The notes under the pieces were generated by a model, which did no database searches, was not told the DNA's origin, and worked only from the letters and a program-made list of their open reading frames with translations. From Vigna angularis (lineage: Eukaryota; Streptophyta; Magnoliopsida; Fabales; Fabaceae), in the NCBI RefSeq assembly GCF_016808095.1, contig NC_068974.1:9610001-9674000 (forward strand): a stretch of DNA of 64,000 nucleotides, in the 5' to 3' direction. Below, one piece after another: positions 44,420 to 57,469 of the stretch. The position numbers and the translations under genes are program-made. How positions within the stretch are numbered: position 1 is the first letter of the stretch; every line of letters begins with the position of its first letter.

Positions 44420-45443
44420 TTTAGAATATTTCCTTTAAATCCTCCTCACTAGACTCTTCACTTGAATCATCAATTTGAGAATCATTTTTATTCTTTTTCT
44501 CATGCAGAGCGTCTATCTTCTGTTTGAGTCTCCTGAGTTTTTTCAACAACAAATCTTTCAAAATTGGTTTCAGGGACGAAGTTGCTACGGTCTTCATTTA
44601 GTGCAGGTGTGCTTCCAGAAGTTTGAACCATATTCTCTTCATCCTTGAAGCACCATCCTTTTGTGGTCTTCATAAGGCCAATGGAAGTCAAGGTGTTTCG
44701 ATTTATCACATTTGAGAAGTTACAAGAGCATTTCTTTTCACCACTAACATCCACACCCTAAAGGGTCAGGATTTTGTTGATAAACACAACATATGGTAGA
44801 TGTCGTGCATGTTTGGTTCCTGCATCAATCATATGATCTTTTATTACTTCCACCCAATTGGTAGGAACATCATTCTTGATGACATACAACAGAAAAACAT
44901 CTTCAGTTGTCATTTTGTCTTGTACTTGTACAGGTCTAGCAGGTAAAATCACCTAAGCAAGAATGTGTGTTGTTATCTCCCAGGAAATCTTAACCAGTTA
45001 CTGTATACGTCCTTTTTCTTCAGCCACCTATTTGGTTCTGAGTACTGTAAGTTAGAGAATAACCCTTCGGCTTTTAATCCAGCAAGTTGAAACCAGACAT
45101 CATTATCAATGTGAACATTTACTCCTTTTACTCGAGAATGAAGGACACCATCTATGTTTCTCATATTGTTGTAGAAGACCCTTACTAAGTCAGGGTATCA
45201 ATCACCCTTCATCTGGACAAGTGTAGAAAGACCTTGAGTTTCAATCCATTCTTGGAAGTGAAATCCCACCTTTTCAAATAAGTCGAGGTTCAGATATTTG
45301 TGAGGAACAATATGTTTAAACTTCGTCCACCTCAAAACCTCTAGACGAGTCTCCTCATCACTGATCCACCCGAAGAGATAAACATTTCTTGCAGCCACAA
45401 CAGCCTTGCCTCTATTTGTTGAAGGATGTGATGAAGAAGCCAT
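44420..45443 (-). pseudogene. Env-like family gene in CACTA (copy 4)
   Basis: Starts MASSSHPSTNRGKAVVAARN at 45443, the closest in the CACTA to the SIRE gene at 58011. Blocks: FGWISDEET, PHKYLNLDLF, GFHFQEW, VKGVNVHIDNDVW, GLKAEGLFSNL, RMTTEDVF-type (KMTTEDVFLLYVIKND), NWVEVIKDHM, LPYVVFINKIL, GLMKTTKGWCFKDEEN, NFERFVVE. Stops fall near 45197, 44970 and 44757, and a frameshift near 44515 separates a coiled-coil tail ending near 44420. Confidence 0.7.
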
Positions 45444-45529
45444 TTGAATTTGGATACCATATAATTTTCCTCAATATTAGGGTTTACCAATATAGAAACA
45501 ACTCAATGTACATAAGATTTTCAAATTCA

Positions 45530-45625
45530 GTGTATATAAGGGTGTGCAACGTCACGCGTTCAACGTCAAATAAAATAACAGCCAATGTCAACAATAACCG
45601 GTGGCGTTGTTGTAAATAAATTCAG
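45530..45625 (+). repeat. Internal copy of the CACTA left-terminal sequence
   Basis: GCAACGTCACGCGTTCAACG, AATAACCGGTGGCGTT and TTGTAAATAAATT repeat, in order and spacing, the sequence 37553-37650 just inside the left TIR. The TIR itself is absent. Confidence 0.7.
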
Positions 45626-48600
45626 TGAAAAAGTAAAAAAATCTCTGGTGCTTCAGACAAAAAAAAACGTCGAAGATCTACAAAGGTTGGAAGTTAAAGT
45701 GAGAGTTTAAAAGGAAAAATAAAAAGTAATAAAAAATGGAGCGAACTTTGGCTTTTGGATGAAGATTAAAACGTCAATACCATTCAAATTTGATGTAACA
45801 TTCTTCTCACACAATTAATCTTCCCAACCACTCTAATTCCCTTCACGTTGATAAATAAGTAGACCCATTGAAAACCTATCCCACATAACTTCAGTAATCA
45901 AATTCATGTTAAATTTTTTCTTGTGTTTTCCTTCTTTTCCTTTACTAAACGAAGACATTTCTTTGTTAACCATGAAGGCATGGGGGGAAACACACGAAAA
46001 AGTTAACACTTATGAATTTCAAGTAGACCCTTTCAAAACCTATCCTACATTACTTCCGCAACCAAATTGATGTTAACTTTTTCCTTTGGTTTTTTTTTAC
46101 TTCCTGGTTTTGGTTATAATGTCTTCCATCATCTTTGGTCTTCGTTTTAAATGTTGTGTTTTGTAAAAGGAGAAGAACGTTGGTGATCCCAAAAAGAAGA
46201 CGTCAATCACTAGGCCTTTGTGTCCAATGTAACCAATATTCGACGTCAACTTTATAAATTTAATTTGTCTTGGAGTTGTTTCCACCATAGGAAATCAAAT
46301 AGCTCTAAAATCTAATGGTAGAAGATAACTCCAAGAAAATTTAAGAAACAATTCATACATTGTTGAATGATGAAGTTGAACATCTTCTTTATATAATTAT
46401 TTTAGATCATAAAATTGTTTCAGCATTAAACATATTGTGAACCATTATTCCTTTTCCCAACCGTTTTCCTTTCAGTAAGATAACTTAATCATTTGTGTAC
46501 TATAAAGAGCATTTTGTTGACTTGAATTTCAAAGGCCACCTTCATATGAACTGAGACCTGAATGCGACACTTTGAAATTCAAGTGAGCAGATTGCAATTT
46601 GAGGAACATAAATGTTTCGAAATCTAAGGAAAAGAAAACACAAAGGATATAAAAACCATGAATCCTAATATGTTCAACAGAGAAACAAGATGGCAGGGAT
46701 TACACAAAATTTAAGCTATATTTATAGATGAAATGACGACGTTCAAACATCACTCAGTAGAAAGTAATACATGTCTTTTGACTGATTAAAAATTAAGAAC
46801 TAATTAACGTCCAGCCCCCAACAAAAGACGTTAAAAACATCGTTGGAAACATTGTCCCTCTACTCCACAGAGTCAGACGTGCTATTGACTGATTAAAAAT
46901 TTAAAATAAAAAAATATTAAAAATTAGATGAGTCGCTGACGAAAATTAAATCATTATAAAAGCAGTACATCGTGTAATTATGATTAGGAACTGCCACATT
47001 GTATGAACGGCGAAGCCCCGCCAAATTTGACGTTCAAACATCATTCACTGAAAAAGTAAAAAATCTCTTTGGATTCTGATATTATCTCCTTGCTAACTAA
47101 ACAAAGACATTTCTATGATAAATAATGATATAGGACGTCATTGATCATAAATATTTGACACAATCTCCAAACTTATGCATCGATTTGCAGTCAACACTCG
47201 GCGTCAATCGTAGAATTTTAATTTGTATTGTAGTTGTTTCCACCATAAGAAATAATTGACGTCTAGCCCCCAACAAAAGACGTTAAAAACATTGTTGGAA
47301 AATGCACACCATTAATGTCCCACTGCTCCACAGAGTCGGACGTGCCATTGAATGATTAAAAATTAAAAAGAAAAAAATACTAAAAATTAGATGATCCGCG
47401 GAGGAAAATAGAATCATTTTAAAAGCAGTACACATGATTAATTTCCTGAACGTCGAAGCCCTTCCAAGTTCAACGTTCAAACATCATAAGTAAAAAGTCT
47501 CTTTGGATTCTTAAGGACTCCTTATTGACTAAACGTAGACATTTCTATGATGAATAATGATATAGGACGTCCTCGAGCACAAATATTTGACATTAACTTT
47601 CTGAACGTCCAAGCCCCACCGAATTCGACGTTCAAACATCATTCACTGAAAAAGTAAAAAATCTCTTTGGAGTCTTATGAACTCCTTGCTAACTAAATGT
47701 AAACATGTCTTCATCGAAATGTACGATACATTTTAATCCAATGAAATGTCCTTCATCGAAATGTACTTTTTGATCCAAATGTACGTCAATTCCCAACCGC
47801 TGAAAAGGTAATAAATATCTTTAGATTCATTTTAGATGTTGTGTTTTAAGGGGGTATAGGACGTCGTTTATCACATAAAATGGATGTGAACAATGAATAA
47901 ACTCCAGGTCTTTGCATTAAAGGTACTCAACATTCGACGTCAACTGTGTAAATTGATTCCAAATTTGAATTGTCCTTAAGTTGCATCCTCTCTTAGAAAA
48001 AAGATAGCTCTGAAATCTAACATAAGAGTGCAACTTATGGACAATTTAAAAAAGAATCATACCATTTTAAATGATTAAGTTGAACAACATATTTATATAA
48101 TTATTTTAGATCTCAAAATTGTTTCAGCATTAAACATATTGTGAACCATATTTCTTTTTCCCAAGCACTTCCCTTTCAGTAGGATAACTTAATCATTTTT
48201 GTACTACAAAAAGCATTCTGTTCACTTGAATGTCAAAGGCCACCTTCATAACTGAGACATGAATGAGGCACTTTGACATTCAATTGAGAAAATTGCAATT
48301 TAAAGAACAAACATGTTTCGAAATCTAAGGAAAGGAAAACGCCAAGGATATAAAAAACATGAATCCTAATATGTTCAATACGGAAACAGAAGGCAGGGGA
48401 TTACATGATGGATGCAATATTTATAGATGAACCGATGACGTACATCGTGTAATTATTACTATCTCGTCTGGACGTTGAAGCCCCTCCGAATTCGACGTTT
48501 AAACATCATTAAAAAAAACTACAAATTTGAGTTTGATTCATATAAGAACAAATTGACGTCCCATCGGGAAGAAGGTGAGATTTGGAGGGCTTGAAGTTAA

Positions 48601-49462
48601 AAAGTTTGATGTGCCCTTTTATATTCATATAATTCCACTCTCAATTTTGCTAAGTTAATATAATCAATTATAAGTAATAAAGAATCAATTCAAAGCGTTA
48701 TAAATTAAGAACTGCAAATAATGTTATTCATAGTATTTTCCTAATAATGTTATTGATATTATTTTTTTATATCATAATCATTTATACTAATAACCAAGGA
48801 TATCAAATACAAGATTTTACGTAAACTCATGAGAATAGAGTAAACTCGACTCGTAAACTCCTAAGAGTTATTTCAGATGAAAAAAAAATTATATAAATAA
48901 TATCTTAATTCAAATAAGTCTACAAAATTATATAGCTTTTTATAAATAAAATCTATAGTTATATTGTTTATAAAAATAAATATTATAAAACATAAATACT
49001 TGGACTATTATCATTAATTTTGATGCATTTCATTAAATATATAACTTTCAAGCTCCCAGAATCGCTCCAAACTCGCGATTATACACGATCCTACCGATTT
49101 CACACTTGATTCTACCGAGTTTATGCAGAAAACGAGTTTACTTCCGAGTGAACTCGGAAGCCATGTCTGGGAACGTAAACTCGTACGAGTTTACGAGTTA
49201 ACTCGAGATTTTGATAAGCATGCTAATAACTAATTATAATTATTAAATTATTCAAAATAATTTATCTCAATGTGGCCAATAAAAGTTGTTTTAAGAGTTC
49301 GTTTGATCTTTGATCGTCGTCGACTTTTTAAATCATAATAATTTATAGTAATAACTAATTATAATTATTAAATTGTTCGAAATAATTTATCTCAATGTGG
49401 CCAATAAAAGTTGTTAAACATATCGTTGGTCCCTAAAAAATTTTTTGTTGTTCCTAGAATAC
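45626..49462. repeat. CACTA interior: long direct duplications rich in GACGT words
   Basis: Several blocks recur. ATTATTTTAGATC.CAAAATTGTTTCAGCATTAAACATATTGTGAACC (core CAGCATTAAACATATTG) lies near 46395, 48095 and, in the next region, 52440. AGCCCCCAACAAAAGACGTT lies near 46812 and 47265. GAATTCGACGTTCAAACATC-type phrases recur at 47025, 47470, 47620 and 48490. A 112-bp offset duplication is at 49221 and 49333. No gene was found; the sequence reads as repeated duplication of spacer material. Confidence 0.65.
49142..49195. repeat. Palindrome pair in an AACTCG-rich segment
   Basis: TTCCGAGT GA ACTCGGAA at 49142-49159 and a perfect 22-bp palindrome at 49174-49195 centred on CTCGTACGAG. The surrounding 48830-49210 has many AACTCG/CGAGTT words, unlike its neighbours. 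Confidence 0.75.
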
Positions 49463-51069
49463 TGACAAATCTCTTTCATGACCTTGCTTGTCCGTCTCGA
49501 CTTTTTTAAATTTTACTTATGGTTCATAAGACAAAGATGGAAACACCACAGTATATGTATAAATGTTTAAGGCACCTAATTAAGCAACCGTAAAAGAAAT
49601 ATTTGCCACAAAAATGTTAATCTTTGATAAGAATCAAAGAACCAAGAACCAAAAGAATCCTATCTCAACATTGCAAATGCAAATTTATGACTTCCAAAAT
49701 GTCTACATATATATTTGGTGTCCCTATATATAGGTATAAATGTTTAAGGCACCTAAGAAACATTAAAAGAAAAATTCGCCACAAAAATGTTAATTTTTGA
49801 TAAGAAAAATACAATTTATTTTATTTCCTATACTAATTATTAATCAGGAGATAGTCTTATATCCTACCTTTTGCTAGGGTCAGCCCATCCCGACCTTCAG
49901 TTTGTTTGGACCTTTAGTCTTAATCTTTGAACATTCATTTTGGGTCAACCAATCTCCAGCGTCAAACCTAATCTCTGCCTTAATCTTCGACCCAACCCTT
50001 TTTGCTTAACTTATGGTCTAGATCTATCTGACTATTCCCCATACACAATGTCTCTCCTCCGTATTTGACCTTGTGTGATGCATCTCTATTGTTAACTTGT
50101 CTAAATATTTTTGGATAATTATACTTTGACAACATTTTTTTATAATTGACCTATTTTCATTTTTGTCCACAATATTCTATCTTAACACCTTTAGTTTATC
50201 AATCAACTTATTTTTTTCTCAAACTTAAGGTATTATAATTTAAAAATCAATCAAAGTCCTTTAGTGTAATAATACCTATCTTTAGCCTAAAACATTCATC
50301 TCAAATTACTTTAAATAATATAATAATATTTATTACGATTTTAATTATTGTGATCTATAACTAAATTCAATTTTCATAAAATATTATTATTATTATTATT
50401 TTCCATATGAAATTAAATTAATATTTTAAACAAATAAAATTTTATTCTCTTTAAATTTCACCAACAAAAGGATAGAAAAAGGGCGGGAGGCTAAAGAAGA
50501 AAACCTCGAATATCGGTCACGTTGCATTTCTAATGGGAGGTTATCTTAAAATGTAAATATTAAATTGAAATATAATGGTAATGAGAGATTATGATCGGTT
50601 TTATAAAGCAAAAAAGAAAAATAGGAGGGCGTGAGGATGAAGAAGAAAACGTCGAATATCCCTAAAATTTGACGTCTTTTTCTAACTCTTTGTCTTCTGG
50701 CTGATAATTATTACGTCGATGCCCTCTACGATTTGATGACTCCTTTGTATTTTTTAATATGAGAAGTTATGAAGTTAAGAAGTCGAGATTGTGAAAGACG
50801 TTCCTAGAATTCTATTCAGAAATGGCTTCTCCATCGTTATCTTCAAGAGGAAAAGAGAAGGTTGCCCGGGTTACAAGAAACGCAAGCCCATCTGGATGGA
50901 TAAGTGATCGAGACATGCGAGCAAATTTTTTATACTGGACAGATGTAAAAAATGTAGTTGCTCACAAGTATTTGGACCTACATTTGTTCAAGAAAGAAGG
51001 GTTCCTTTTTCAAGAATGGATTGCATATCAAGGGCTTAATGATTTTGTGGAGATGAATGGACATTGCTA
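49463..51069 (+). repeat. Left arm of a 1.6-kb inverted repeat
   Basis: Matches the reverse complement of 52907-54628: for example ATAAATGTTTAAGGCACC at 49558 against GGTGCCTTAAACATTTAT near 54513, and TTAGAAATGCAAC against GTTGCATTTCTAA near 53437. The arm includes the promoter side and first 250 bp of copy 5. Confidence 0.8.
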
Positions 51070-51741
51070 TCCATATTTGGTTGAGGTTTTCTATACAAGC
51101 CTGAGGGTTGTAAATGGGGTCATTTACTCAAGGGTCAAATGTGTTAACATTACTATTGACGATAATGTTTGGTTAGATATTGCTGGACTGAAAGCTGAAG
51201 GTTTTGATTCTTATATTCGTGACTCTGAGTCAAACATATGGCTAACAAAGAGAGCTATATATATAAATTGCTTAAGATACCAGGAAGGTACAGGGTGGAT
51301 AAGCAGTACCTACATGATGGCTTAAATAAGGAGGAGAAAATGATTGCTTATGTCCTGACTTGGCAATTGCTACTTGGAAGATTGAACGAGGATAGAATGT
51401 CAACAGAAGATGTATTTTTGTTGAATGCTATCAAGACTAGAATCCCAATCAACTGGGTTGAAGTACTAAAACACCACATGATCGCTGCAGGAGATGATTA
51501 TGCACGCAAATTGCCATATGGAGTATTTATCAGCAAAGTCCTGGAATTCCAAGGAGTAAATGTATCTGAAGAAGAAAGAAGAATTGTGTGCAAAAGGTCA
51601 GAAGAAATTGGTATACCAAGTATGTCATCTATTGGGCTGAAAAAGACTGTGAATGGATGGTTCTTCAATGATGAGCAAACTATTGGAAGTCCACCTACTC
51701 TTGATCAAGATCATACTAAAGATTCAATCGAATCTTCTTGA
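50822..51741 (+). pseudogene. Env-like family gene in CACTA, near-intact with one frameshift (copy 5)
   Basis: Starts MASPSLSSRGKEKVARVTRN. The first frame covers PSGWISDRDMR, HKYLDLHLFKKEGFLFQEW, YPYLVEVFYTSL, RVKCVNITIDDNVW and GLKAEGF. A single frameshift near 51285 moves to a second frame with PGRYRVDKQYLHDGLNKEEK, LLGRLNEDRMSTEDVFLLNAIK, INWVEVLKHHMI, LPYGVFISKVL and GLKKTVNGWFF, ending at 51741. It lacks the coiled-coil tail of copies 3 and 4. No other stop is seen, so it is the least damaged copy apart from the indel. The protein's role is unknown; no signal peptide or membrane helix is evident. Confidence 0.75.
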
Positions 51742-52906
51742 TAATTATTTTAGAGCCTACTTTTCTATGTTTTTTGTTTTTTAATTTTGTAATCATGCTA
51801 GTAAGGCACCTATGGTTTTTGTATTTCTTTCGGTTTTAGATTGAAATGAATATTTTAATTTAGTAAACGATCTGTGAATTGTGAATATTGATTGTGATGT
51901 ATGTGGACTAACCCTTCACGTCATTAATTTGAAGTTAAGAGCTCCCCATTAATGCTCCCATCATACTTCAATTCCCTTCACGTCACTGCCCTACTACCTT
52001 TGACGTTCTATGAAAGGGGAAAAACAAAATATATCCAAATGTACGGTACATTTTGATCTAATGAAATGTACTTCGTCGAAATGTACGTTTTGATCCAAAT
52101 GTACATCAATTCCCAGCCGCATTCGACGTTAAAACATCATTAAGTGAAAAAGTAATAAATATCTTTAGATTCATTTTAGATGTTGTCTTTTAAAGGGGTA
52201 TAGGACGTCGTTTGTCACATAAAATGGATGTGAACAATGAATAAACTCAAAGTGTTTGCATCAAGGGTACTCAACATTTGACGTCAACTGTGTAAATTGA
52301 TTCCAAATTTAAATTTTCCTTAAGTTGTATCCTCTCTTAGAAAAAAGATAGCTCTGAAATCTAATAGAGGAGTGCAACTTATGGACAATTTAAAAAAGAA
52401 TCATAAAATTTTCAATAATGAAGTTGAACAACATTTTTATATAATTATTTTAGATCTCAAAATTGTTTCAGCATTAAGCATATTGTGAACCATATTTCTT
52501 TTTCCTAAGCACTTCTCTTTCAGTAAGATATGTTAACCATTTTTGTACTACAAAAGCATTTTGTTAACTTGAACTTGAAAGGGCTCTTTCATATGAAATA
52601 ACGATGAATCAACCACTTTCAAGTTCAAGTTATCAAATTGCAATATGAAGAACAAAAATTCTTAGATATCTAAGGAACAGTAAATGCAAAAGAGATAAAA
52701 AAAATATGAATCCTAATATGTTCAATACGGAAAGAGGAGGCAGGGATTATGTGAAATGCAAGCTATATTTATAGATGAACTGATGACGTACATCATGTAA
52801 TTATGCTTAGTAATTGCCAAACTCCACCTTTAATGTATGAACGTCGAAGCCCCGCCGAATTCGACATTCAAACATCATTCAATATTTAAAACATCTTGAT
52901 ATGCAA
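51742..52906. repeat. Loop of the inverted repeat; direct copy of 47717-48520
   Basis: 52035-52880 repeats 47717-48520 in order: GATCCAAATGTAC, ATAGGACGTCGTTTGTCACA, CAACTTATGGACAATTTAAA, CAAAATTGTTTCAGCATTAA. No gene. Confidence 0.7.
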
Positions 52907-53148
52907 TCTCCTTTCATCTGGACAAAATCAGTAAGCCCTTGATATGCAATCCATTCTTGAAAAATGAACCCTTCTTTCTTGAAGAATTGCAGGCCCAAAT
53001 ACTTGTAAGGAACTACATATTTTATAACTCTCTAGAATAAAAACTTTCCTCGGAACCCTTCATCACTTATCCATCCATATGGGTTTGCGTTTCCCTTAAC
53101 CCGAGCCACCTTCTCTTTTCTTCTAGATGATGATGATGAAGAAGCCAT
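52890..53148 (-). pseudogene. N-terminal fragment of the env-like family in CACTA (copy 6)
   Basis: On the - strand, MASSSSSSRRKEKVARVKGN starts at 53148, then NPYGWISDE, PYKYLGLQFFKKEGFIFQEW, AYQGLTDFVQM and a break near 52900. It is the mirror copy of the first 85 codons of copy 5, with a stop near 53040. Confidence 0.7.
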
Positions 53149-54628
53149 GTCTGGATAGAATTCTTTGAATGTCTTTCACAATGTAGTAGTTTTTAAGTTC
53201 TCAACTTCGAAGCTTAAAATATACAATGGTTACAACGAATTTTACTAGGCTTTGACGTACTAAATGTCAGCCGAAGATAAAGAGTTTGACAAAAGACAAA
53301 GAATACGTCGTATTCAGCGGATATACGATGTTTTCTTCTCAATCCTCGCACCTCTTTTTTCTTTTTAAAACCTCTCATAACCTCCCAGTACCATTATATT
53401 TTAATATAAGATTTACATTTTAAGATAACCTCCCATTAGAAATGCAACGTTACGAATATTTGAGGTTTTCTTCTTCAACCTCCCGCCCATTTCTGTGCTT
53501 TTTTCCTTTATAAATCTCCCATAACCCACCATTACCTTTATATTTTAAGATAATATTTACAATTTTTTTTTTATATTATATAAATTTGTTTAAATTTTTC
53601 TTGTAATATTTACATATTATAAAATATAAGAACGATTTGTCGGTCAAATTTAAAGAGAATAAAATTTTGTTTCTTTAAAATATTAATTTTATTTCATATG
53701 GAAAATAATAATAATAATATTTTATGAGAATTGTGTTTTAGATATAGATCACAATAATTAAAATCATAATAAATATTTTTATATTACTAAAAGTAATTTG
53801 AAATGAATGTTTAAGGCTAAAGAAAGGTATGACTATACTAAAAGAGTTTGATTGATTTTTAAATTATAATACTTTAAGTTTAAGAAAAAATTAAGTTGAC
53901 TGATATACTGAAGGTTAAGATAGAATATCGTGGACAAAAATTAAGATACCTCAGTTAGAAAAAAAAATATTTAGACAAGTTAACAATAGAGATGCATGAC
54001 ATCAAGTCAAAGATCGAGAAGAGACAACGTGTATAAAGAATAGTTAGACAGATTTAGACCAAAAATTAAGACATAATGGGTTGGGTCGCAGATTAAGGCA
54101 GGTTAAGTTTGACGGTGGAGACTGGTTAACCCAAAATGAATATTCAGAGATTAAGACTAAAGGTCCAAACAAACTAACATAAGTTGAAGGTAGGGATGGG
54201 CTGACCCGAGCCAAAGGTAGGATAGAGGACTATCTTCTGAATAATAATTAGTATAGGAAATAATCCAAATTGTATTTTTCTTATCAAAGATTAACATCTT
54301 TATGGCAAATATTTCTTTTAGGGTTTCTTAGGTGTCTTAAACATTTATAACTATATATAGGGACACCAAATACATACGTAGACATTTTGGAAGTCATAAA
54401 TATGCATTTGCAACGTTGAGAGAGGATTCTTTTGGTTCTTGGTTTACAACTCTAATTCTTATGAAAGATTAACATCTTTGTGGCAAATATTTCTTTTAGG
54501 GTTTCTTAATTAGGTGCCTTAAACATTTATACCTATACTGTGGCATTTCCATCTTTGTTTTATGAACCTCCAAAAAAAATTTAAAAAAGTCGAGATGGAC
54601 GGGCCAAGACATGAAAGAGATGGATTTG
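52907..54628 (-). repeat. Right arm of the 1.6-kb inverted repeat
   Basis: Reverse-complement partner of 49463-51069, about 100 bp longer because of local duplications (54286 and 54470 share GATTAACATCTTTGTGGC-type sequence). The arms are clearly diverged, so the fold-back is not new. Confidence 0.8.
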
Positions 54629-54849
54629 TATATTTAAAACATATATTACTGAGATTGTGGCAATGAATTTGTATATTTAAAACAAATATTTAAAGCACAT
54701 GTCCCTATTGTCGCTACCTATTAGGATGATGTCCCACAATTTGAAAAAACTCTACTATGGCAGGATATTTTAGTATGTTTAAGATGTTTTACTTCCATCA
54801 TTGACTTATTTTTGTTGATCATGCTTTAACATTAATTTTGTTTTTAACA

Positions 54850-55487
54850 CGAAAATTGGGATATCCCTAATGATGAGAGGATAAGGAAGAAGATTTTATC
54901 TCACATTGCAGTCTTTGGCTCTAAACAGAACGACACTACCTGTACAAAATATAAAATAACTAAGGAGGAGTGGGTGCAGTTTAAAGAATCTAAACTAACA
55001 TTTAAGTGACAGGTATGTTTTTTAATATTTTTCTCTAATCACACAAGATGTTAATTTGTGATTTATGCTTAATGATTTTCATTTTTTCATAGGTGAAAAG
55101 GATAGTCGCCTAGTAGAGGCAGAAGCTTAATGATACACCACACGTACTGTCACGTGGTGGTTATGCGTTATTAGAGAAAAAGATGAGAAAACGTCACGCT
55201 GAGGAGTTAGGCCTTGAGTCACCTGATCTAGCACCTCCACCAGCTAGACATGAATTGTGGAAGGCTGCACGGACAAAGTCTAATGGCCAGTTTACATCCC
55301 AGTCTGCTCAGAAGATATCCCAAAGAATTGTAAGTGGAAAATTTTAACTGATTGAGGGACTACTTTGGCCCTAAACCAAGAAGCACAGAAGTCGTGACTC
55401 AGGAAATCGAATTAGAGGAAAGCATGGGTGAATGCTTCAGAATGCTCGAAGAAAAACTTGCGATGATCAGCTGACAACAACAACAGC

Positions 55488-55519
<32 letters not shown>

Positions 55520-57147
55520 GAGCAACAACAACAGTCATGGCAAGAGGATGCCACTACAGATGATCCTACTGCACCTCGTGTGAGCACCAAAGGCTCATGC
55601 TCTAGTGCAGATCATACTGTTTCAAATATTCAGTATGAGTTTTTGGTTGATGAGGATCTTCACGCGTAGTGGTCGTAGGGCAACAGATTACAAGAGGCCA
55701 GACCATTCATGGTTCTCCTTTCTTGCCCACTCACGTGCGGGTAATGATTGATGATCCAAGAGACCCCCAGGCTCGAGTGCCAGTGCCTACATCTGAAATC
55801 CAATTCGTGGGGGAGGCCTTAGGCACATTTATAGCTTGGCCTAAGGCTATGATCATGCCATATTTTGTCCCACCAGCGGTATTATATTCTTCTTTTTATT
55901 ATCTTAAATCTTCAAGTTATAATTAAATGATTCCTAACTTTTGTAAATGTGAGTTGCAAGTCTACCGTCCTGAGAAACTACCAATTGCTCAACTTGTGAA
56001 TGATGCTCGTGAGGAAGCAGAAGACCATGATGCTATATCCATATTGACCTCCAGATTAAATAAGTTGAGAAAAGAACCGGTAGAGATGTTGTGGGAGTTA
56101 AGAACATTTGGCCTCGAGTGCCATGTTCCATTGTATATTAATTTCGATGATGCATATGACATCATTGGTGGAGAAAAAATGCTCAACATTGCATGCATAC
56201 AACTATGGTGCATGTAAGTTTTTTATTTGTTATTTCCAATTTGTATATTAGTATTATTACTTTTTAATAAATATACTTAACTTTATTCTTATAGGTACAT
56301 GGACACCATCGTAGTTAAATCAGGTCGGGCATCAGTTTATGGCTTTCTTGAACCTCAGACCATTCAACAATCTAGAAACACATTAGATTTTAGAAAATCA
56401 TATATTCAAACATGGATAACTGAGTCTAATAGAGAGATATATATCACGCCATACATTGATGCGTATGTGTTTCCCAATATTGTCAACTTTTATCAAATTT
56501 TAATCAATAAACTAACTCACTAGTTGTTGGTACATGATAGGGGTCATTGGCAACTCATGGTGATCATTCCAAAAAAAGCACAAGTTGTATGGTTTTGTTC
56601 TCTTCATAGGAAGATTAAAGCGGAGTTGAAGTCCGTGATACAAACGTAAGTATTACATTCATTCTTATCAATTCATTATGATATTAATATATTAACTTGT
56701 GTTTCTAATGTTTCAAATGTTTCAAATTCGTTTAGAGTTGTGACTAGGACCAGAGGACAACAACTTGAAATTATATATCCTAAGGTTGAAATTTGTTGAT
56801 CTTTAACCTTTAATTTTCGTAGTCAAATGTAAACAAACCATTACATTTGACTAAGTTCTTTCACATGTTTAGTGTAATACGCAGAATGATTCTTGGGCAT
56901 GTGGCTACTACATCATGTCATGGATGAAGGCAATCATTCGAGCAAAAATCAGAGGGGAATGGACTAAGGTAGAAGTTTACATTTGAAAATCTTACACATA
57001 TCAATAAACTTTTGACATTAAAATGAATATAATAGTAAAGTTTCCTTGATTATGTAGCAGTTCAACACTACCTCTTCATTGTCCACTTCAGTAATAAAGA
57101 CGATAAGAGAGGAATGGGCACGATATTTGAATAAACATTTTAAATAG
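54850..57147 (+). pseudogene. CACTA transposase-type gene: Transposase_24-like region followed by Ulp1-like cysteine protease, broken
   Basis: The first part (54850-55020, 55092-55340) reads KYKITKEEWVQFKESKL, HVLSRGGYALLEKKM-like sequence and PPPARHELWKAARTKS, as in plant Ptta/En/Spm (PF03004-type) proteins. A Gln repeat encoded by (CAA)n follows, then PRDPQARVPVPTSEIQFVGE and GTFIAWPK (55741-55870). The last part is an Ulp1 (C48)-like protease spread over several exons: YMDTI, GHWQLMVIIPKK near 56542 (His), VVWFCSL, and NDSWACGYYIMSWM near 56900 (Cys), ending NKHFK at 57147. Exon boundaries fit GT-AG in places, but stops at about 55008, 55472 and 55668 indicate decay. It could represent the DNA-binding and protease part of the transposition machinery; the TNP2 catalytic protein is not present. 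Confidence 0.75.
55474..55533. repeat. (CAA)n microsatellite
   Basis: About 18 CAA/CAG triplets, coding for poly-Gln in the transposase-like frame. The Cys-rich open frame on the opposite strand is a translation of this repeat. Confidence 0.95.
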
Positions 57148-57469
57148 CTATAGCTTTAGGTTTTTCCTTTCATGATAGTAGCATTTGCTTACTTGTGCAA
57201 CTTTTAAACTTTTAATAGATTAATGTGAATAGATGAATACTGTGAATAGATGAATACTGTGAATAGATGAATGGAAAATTGGGTTCTTTTAAGTTTTGAA
57301 GATAGCATTAACGTCTTTTAGTTTTACTATTTAATTGGAATTGTTGAATTGATGATAGCATGCTTTAAATTAATTAATTCTATGAATTTATATGAATTGG
57401 AAAATTGGTTTTTGTATTTCAGTTTTGGTTAAATGAGCTAAACCAAATCAAATTTTAAAAAAAAAACTG

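Noticed and set aside
55399..55590. Cys-rich small protein on the - strand
   Set aside because: Reverse translation of the (CAA)n microsatellite.
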